From NCBI GenBank assembly GCA_009929315.1, contig SAAS01000004.1, positions 62,001 to 126,000 on the forward strand: a stretch of DNA of 64,000 bases, in the 5' to 3' direction. The notes under the pieces are model-generated. The model saw only the letters and a list, made by a program, of their open reading frames with translations. It made no database searches and was not told the DNA's origin. Positions 61,504-64,000 of the stretch are shown here, in pieces. Each line of letters opens with the position of its first letter. Position 1 is the first letter of the stretch. A program made the translations under genes and the position numbers. Origin of the DNA: Clostridia bacterium (GTDB taxonomy: Bacteria; Bacillota; Clostridia; Oscillospirales; Oscillospiraceae).

Positions 61504-61808
61504 ACGGCTTCACCTCCGGCTACCATTTTTATCGCCGCAAAGGGGCAGACATTTTCGCAGATTCCGCAGCCCTTGCAATGCATATAGTCAAACTCAAGTC
61601 GCTTTCCGTCCTTGACGGGGATAGACATGTCGGGGCAAAATGGCACGCAGAGCATGCAGTGCTTGCAGGCTTCCGCGATAAACACGGGTGTATTAACCCG
61701 CCATGTTCCCGTGTTAAATTCGCGTGCCGTTCCCGGCTCGTATATTTCGCCGCCGAGTGTCATGTCCTCGAGCGGTGTCTGTTCGTTTATATCTCTTGCG
61801 TGTATCAT
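61500..61808 (-). CDS. porD: 2-oxoacid:ferredoxin oxidoreductase, delta (2x[4Fe-4S] ferredoxin) subunit
   Basis: The 102-residue subunit has the family lead PGTAREFNTGTWRVNTPVF followed by two ferredoxin cluster motifs: CKHCMLCVPFCPD and CKGCGICENVCPF. It passes electrons from thiamine-bound intermediate to external ferredoxin. It overlaps porC and porA by four bases each. Confidence 0.95.
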   Translation of the reverse strand: MIHARDINEQTPLEDMTLGGEIYEPGTAREFNTGTWRVNTPVFIAEACKHCMLCVPFCPDMSIPVKDGKRLEFDYMHCKGCGICENVCPFAAIKMVAGGEAV

Positions 61809-62389
61809 CCGACCTGCACCTCCTCCATCGATTTTTTCAGCGTTTTCATGTTTCCCTCAACCACCTGCGGCTTGGAGGCAAATTTGTGCTTGAAGGAAGC
61901 TTCCATATCCGCTAAAAAGCGCTCCGCGACCAAAACTTCGCTTACCTTGACGACTGCGGCAAGCATCGGCGTATTCGGAAAGTTCTTACCCAGAATCTCC
62001 TCCGAAATTCGGCGCGCGTCGATTGTACAGAGCTTTCCCGTCCATCCCCTCAGCATCGGACGAAGCTCCAGCGGGGAGAGTGAGCTGTTTATAATAATCG
62101 CCCCGTCCTCTTTAAGTCCTGCGGCAACATCGACGCTGTCAAGCAGTCCCTCGTCCAGAACGACAACAAAGTTCGGATAATAAATATTTGAGTGTATCGT
62201 ACAGCGACTCTCGCAAATTCGATTATAAGCTGTAATCGGCGCGCCCATGCGCTCCGGTCCGTATTCGGGAAAACCCTGCACGAACTTCCCCTCAAGCCCC
62301 GCCACTTCCGCAAGAAGCAGGCAGGCAGTTTTCGCGCCCTGTCCGCCGCGTCCGTGCCAGCGAATTTCCACCATGTCGCGTGTCACCAT
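61805..62389 (-). CDS. porC: 2-oxoacid:ferredoxin oxidoreductase, gamma subunit
   Basis: The 194-residue subunit begins MVEIRWHGRGGQGAKTACLLLAE after a short lead, the signature of the gamma chain, with the later GPERMGAPITAYNRI region. AGGAGG lies nine bases before the ATG. It is the first gene after the T-box leader, so the whole porC-porD-porA-porB set should respond to the charging of one tRNA. Confidence 0.93.
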   Translation of the reverse strand: MVTRDMVEIRWHGRGGQGAKTACLLLAEVAGLEGKFVQGFPEYGPERMGAPITAYNRICESRCTIHSNIYYPNFVVVLDEGLLDSVDVAAGLKEDGAIIINSSLSPLELRPMLRGWTGKLCTIDARRISEEILGKNFPNTPMLAAVVKVSEVLVAERFLADMEASFKHKFASKPQVVEGNMKTLKKSMEEVQVG

Positions 62390-62411
62390 TTTAGTTTCCT
62401 CCTAATTTGTC

Positions 62412-62668
62412 ATAAAAAAATAGCCTTCGTTCCGCAAAGGGACGAAAGCTATAAAGCCTTTCGCTATACCACCCATAAAAAGCGTACTGTCATAAGCTCT
62501 CCCTGTTACGGAGGGATACCGTCGAAGCCTACTAAAATTTCTCGTTCGGTTCGCAGCTCGGGAGTGATTTTCGGTTTCAGACTACTCGTGCCGGGCTTAC
62601 ACCGTCCCCGGCTCTCTTTGACTTTCGGCTGAAGCTTACTCTCTCCGTCAATGCATTTGAGTTTAATT
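62412..62668 (-). promoter_or_regulatory. T-box leader, isoleucine-type specifier (AUC), upstream of porCDAB
   Basis: Read on the minus strand, the leader has the AGTA loop-E element (62640-62637), the stem GCTTCAG/CTGAAAC (62635-62629 with 62580-62574), then the specifier loop GAAAATCA with AUC at 62568-62566. The distal GGTGTAAGCCC element and the T-box sequence GGGTGGTATAGCG (62474-62462) follow. The last is next to a terminator (stem TAGCCTTCGT.CC type, 62413-62452, with a run of T residues). The CGAAAG after the T-box can pair with CTTTCG of the terminator arm, giving the antiterminator. The UGGU bulge fits an A discriminator base, as in tRNA-Ile. Uncharged tRNA would turn the operon on. 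Confidence 0.88.
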
Positions 62669-62674
62669 GTTTAA

Positions 62675-62703
62675 AGTATAAAACTTGACTTGTGTTTTGT
62701 CAA
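62675..62703 (-). promoter_or_regulatory. Sigma-A type promoter of the T-box-porCDAB transcript
   Basis: On the minus strand TTGACA (62703-62698), 17 bases, TATACT (62680-62675). Transcription would start near 62668, giving a leader of about 280 bases. Confidence 0.85.
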
Positions 62704-62733
62704 TAACTGTTTTTTTAATTTTATCCTTATGAT

Positions 62734-62865
62734 TTAATAGGGTTTTTTCTTCTTTGTTATCAACTCGGGTTGCGCAACAACCGTTTTAAACGCTGACGAA
62801 GAAGCGGGGCCTATATCACCCTTCTTCTTTTTCTTTATTTCCTTTTTCACGCTTTTCTCGCCCAT
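62734..62865 (-). CDS. 43-residue lysine-rich small protein
   Basis: A 43-codon frame begins MGEKSVKKEIKKKKKGD and ends ITKKKKPY. The middle (PASSSAFKTVVAQPELI) is uncharged and proline-containing, and both ends are strongly basic, suggesting RNA, ribosome or membrane contact. AAGGGG lies eight bases before the ATG, supporting real translation. I have a recollection of similar unnamed small proteins in Clostridia, but no function is known. It lies between cvfB and the por operon on the same strand, 41 bases after cvfB, so it may be co-transcribed with cvfB. Confidence 0.6.
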   Translation of the reverse strand: MGEKSVKKEIKKKKKGDIGPASSSAFKTVVAQPELITKKKKPY

Positions 62866-62906
62866 AATTCAATCCCCTTTTTAATTTTTTGATGCGAATC
62901 GGCTAT

Positions 62907-63749
62907 TCATATCCACAGCGTTTCAATGCCCTCGTCCGTGGTTTTTATTGCGCCCTCTTTAAGAAGCCGCCCAACAGCCCTTTTAAAAGCTTTTTTACTC
63001 ATGTTCAGCTCGTCCTTGATTTTTTCGGGAGAGCTATCATCGTTTATTTTTAGCTTGCCGCCACGCCGCTTCAGCAAATCCATGATTTTTTGCGAATCTC
63101 CTTCAATTTCCTGAGCTGCCGATTCTCTGACGCTGAGCTCAAGCTTCCCGTCAGGGCGAACTCTTTTAATTCTGGCCTCAATTTTATCGCCAATGGCGAA
63201 ATCTCCGTATATTTCTTTGTTAAGAATTAAGCCGTGATACTTATTATCCACAGCAATAAAAAAACCGAACTCATGGTTAAAGCTATAAATAATTCCGCTA
63301 ACGCGGTCGTTGTTCTTGTACGGAGATTGAGCGCTCAGAAGATTATATATCTTCATGGTTGCGCAAAGTCTGTCGCTTTTATCAATGTACAGCGTGACAA
63401 GATATTCGCGACCCTTTTTAACTTCGCCCTCCTGTTCAATAAACGGCAGGAGCAAATCCTTTTCCAAGCCCCAATCCAGAAAGGCTCCGATTTTCGTTGT
63501 TTCCACTACTTTTAGCACCGCAAGCTCGCCGAGCGTGAGCTTCGGCTTTTTCGTCGTTGCGATTATTCTGTCCTCGGAATCCTTGTAAACAAACACTTCG
63601 ATATCGCCGCCGATCTCAAGCTCCGACGGCAGCTGCCTTTTAGGCAGTAATATATCTTCCTTGCTCTTTTCGGTTTTCGAGTTTAAATACACGCCTATCG
63701 GAGCCTGCCTGACGGCTTCCAGTGTTTGAATTTTTCCTAGCTCTATCAT
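62907..63749 (-). CDS. cvfB: CvfB-type S1 RNA-binding protein
   Basis: The 280-residue protein has several S1-like beta-barrel domains (IGVYLNSKTEKSKEDILLPKRQLP, then TTKIGAFLDWGLEKDLLLPFIEQ, and GIIYSFNHEFGFFIAVDNKYHGLI) and a C-terminal winged helix (SSPEKIKDELNMSKKAFKRAVGRLLKEG). That is the CvfB/YitL layout of Firmicutes, linked to RNA binding and virulence control in Staphylococcus. The ATG of MIELGKIQ follows AGAGGA; a longer reading upstream has no ribosome binding site. It is downstream of a partial gene on the same strand. Confidence 0.92.
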   Translation of the reverse strand: MIELGKIQTLEAVRQAPIGVYLNSKTEKSKEDILLPKRQLPSELEIGGDIEVFVYKDSEDRIIATTKKPKLTLGELAVLKVVETTKIGAFLDWGLEKDLLLPFIEQEGEVKKGREYLVTLYIDKSDRLCATMKIYNLLSAQSPYKNNDRVSGIIYSFNHEFGFFIAVDNKYHGLILNKEIYGDFAIGDKIEARIKRVRPDGKLELSVRESAAQEIEGDSQKIMDLLKRRGGKLKINDDSSPEKIKDELNMSKKAFKRAVGRLLKEGAIKTTDEGIETLWI

Positions 63750-63809
63750 ATAGTTCCTCTTACCGTTCATAGTTTCTCTTAAGTCTGCGCACAATTAAAC
63801 TCGAGCTGC

Positions 63810-64000
63810 TTACTTGTTTTTTGTAATTGGCTTTGAGTTATAGGCACCGCTGCCTGTGCTCCTTTTCGGAGCATAAGAGCTTCTGCTTGTCTTAAAACCG
63901 TCCGGCACAGCTGTTCTCGCACTTCTGCCGGAGCTTCCTCCCCGTGAGGAGGCTGGGCGCTGCGGCGGCTCGGCTTTGGGAACAATAAAATTGTTTTGCA
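63810..64000 (-). CDS. C-terminal tail of a basic low-complexity protein (5' end outside window)
   Basis: A frame open to the window edge ends with NNFIVPKAEPPQRPASSRGG, continues as Ser/Arg/Gly/Lys-rich sequence (FKTSRSSYAPKRSTGSG) and stops at 63812-63810. Such tails are common on RNA helicases and rRNA pseudouridine synthases of Firmicutes, and the next gene encodes an RNA-binding protein, but the family is not identifiable from this piece. A second overlapping frame also stays open to the edge (stop at 63779) and is less natural in composition. Confidence 0.45.
   Translation of the reverse strand, partial: QNNFIVPKAEPPQRPASSRGGSSGRSARTAVPDGFKTSRSSYAPKRSTGSGAYNSKPITKNK

Noticed and set aside
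62201..62640. A plus-strand frame of 146 codons across the T-box region
   Set aside because: The bases are better explained as a minus-strand structured leader with conserved T-box elements.
63779..63985. A 68-codon minus-strand frame at the right edge
   Set aside because: It overlaps the alternative frame ending at 63810, whose Ser/Arg/Gly/Lys-rich tail is more natural; neither can be confirmed without the upstream sequence.

Overview
The window reads as the chromosome of a strictly anaerobic, spore-forming, low-GC-lineage Gram-positive bacterium (Clostridia, probably Oscillospiraceae-like). The evidence is an RsgI-type anti-sigma protein, a YaaH/SleL cortex hydrolase, desulfoferrodoxin with rubredoxins, a four-subunit 2-oxoacid:ferredoxin oxidoreductase, a T-box leader, a PyrR attenuator, frequent TTG starts and strong sigma-A type promoters. 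No rRNA, tRNA or CRISPR array was recognised. The only mobile-element trace is a decayed IS3-family remnant near 4.1-4.8 kb.

Layout. 0-4 kb: the 3' part of an RsgI-like protein, a small secreted protein with an internal duplication, and pyrR-uraA behind a complete PyrR attenuator. 4-5.2 kb: IS3 remnant and a beheaded GHKL kinase. 5.2-8.5 kb: a TetR regulator, a multi-pass membrane protein, and an oxygen-defence set (desulfoferrodoxin, rubredoxin, high-molecular-weight rubredoxin). 8.6-11 kb: ABC exporter pair. 11-18.3 kb (minus): DEAD-box helicase, an operon of acyltransferase-like protein, DUF6320-type membrane protein and radical SAM protein, then oleate hydratase. 18.5-42.9 kb: a purine-catabolic island. 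Minus strand: ssnA, ygfK, hydantoinase and a GH3 glycosidase. Divergent plus strand: YheO-like regulator, ygeX, ygeY, ygeW, arcC. Then come guanine deaminase (minus), a MobA-like/ModE-like fusion regulator, a fused molybdenum hydroxylase, a three-gene xanthine dehydrogenase-type operon, and a large XRE-like regulator. 42.9-48 kb: a lipase/glycerol regulon (gldA-dhaK-dhaL-lipase) divergent from a PocR-AraC regulator. 48-54.7 kb: MBL hydrolase, TetR-SCP2-M24 cluster, HAD phosphatase, aldo/keto reductase, YaaH. 54.8-64 kb (minus): 8-oxoguanine deaminase-prmA-DUF2804, a T-box-controlled porCDAB operon ending in a CbiE/CbiT-like protein, a 43-residue lysine-rich protein, cvfB, and the tail of another gene.

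How the genes work together. The island resembles the E. coli yge-xdh-ygf region and the anaerobic urate/purine clusters reported from gut Firmicutes. Molybdenum hydroxylases and YgfK would do the redox steps on the purine ring, and the amidohydrolases (SsnA, HyuA, guanine deaminase, 8-oxoguanine deaminase) would deaminate and open it. YgeY/YgeW/ArcC would harvest carbamoyl groups as carbamoyl phosphate and ATP, and YgeX would turn 2,3-diaminopropionate into pyruvate and ammonia. Step order is inference. A second module links monoacylglycerol hydrolysis to glycerol oxidation and dihydroxyacetone phosphorylation.

The most interesting non-coding element is a T-box on the minus strand at about 62.41-62.67 kb. 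Its specifier loop reads AUC (isoleucine), and it sits in front of the 2-oxoacid:ferredoxin oxidoreductase. This suggests the enzyme may work in the carboxylating direction to make an isoleucine precursor, rather than only oxidising pyruvate. Other points worth attention are a 17-bp perfect inverted repeat overlapping an ABC-exporter promoter, a degenerate MobA-like domain fused to a ModE-type helix-turn-helix, and a degenerate CbiE/CbiT homolog at the end of the oxidoreductase operon.
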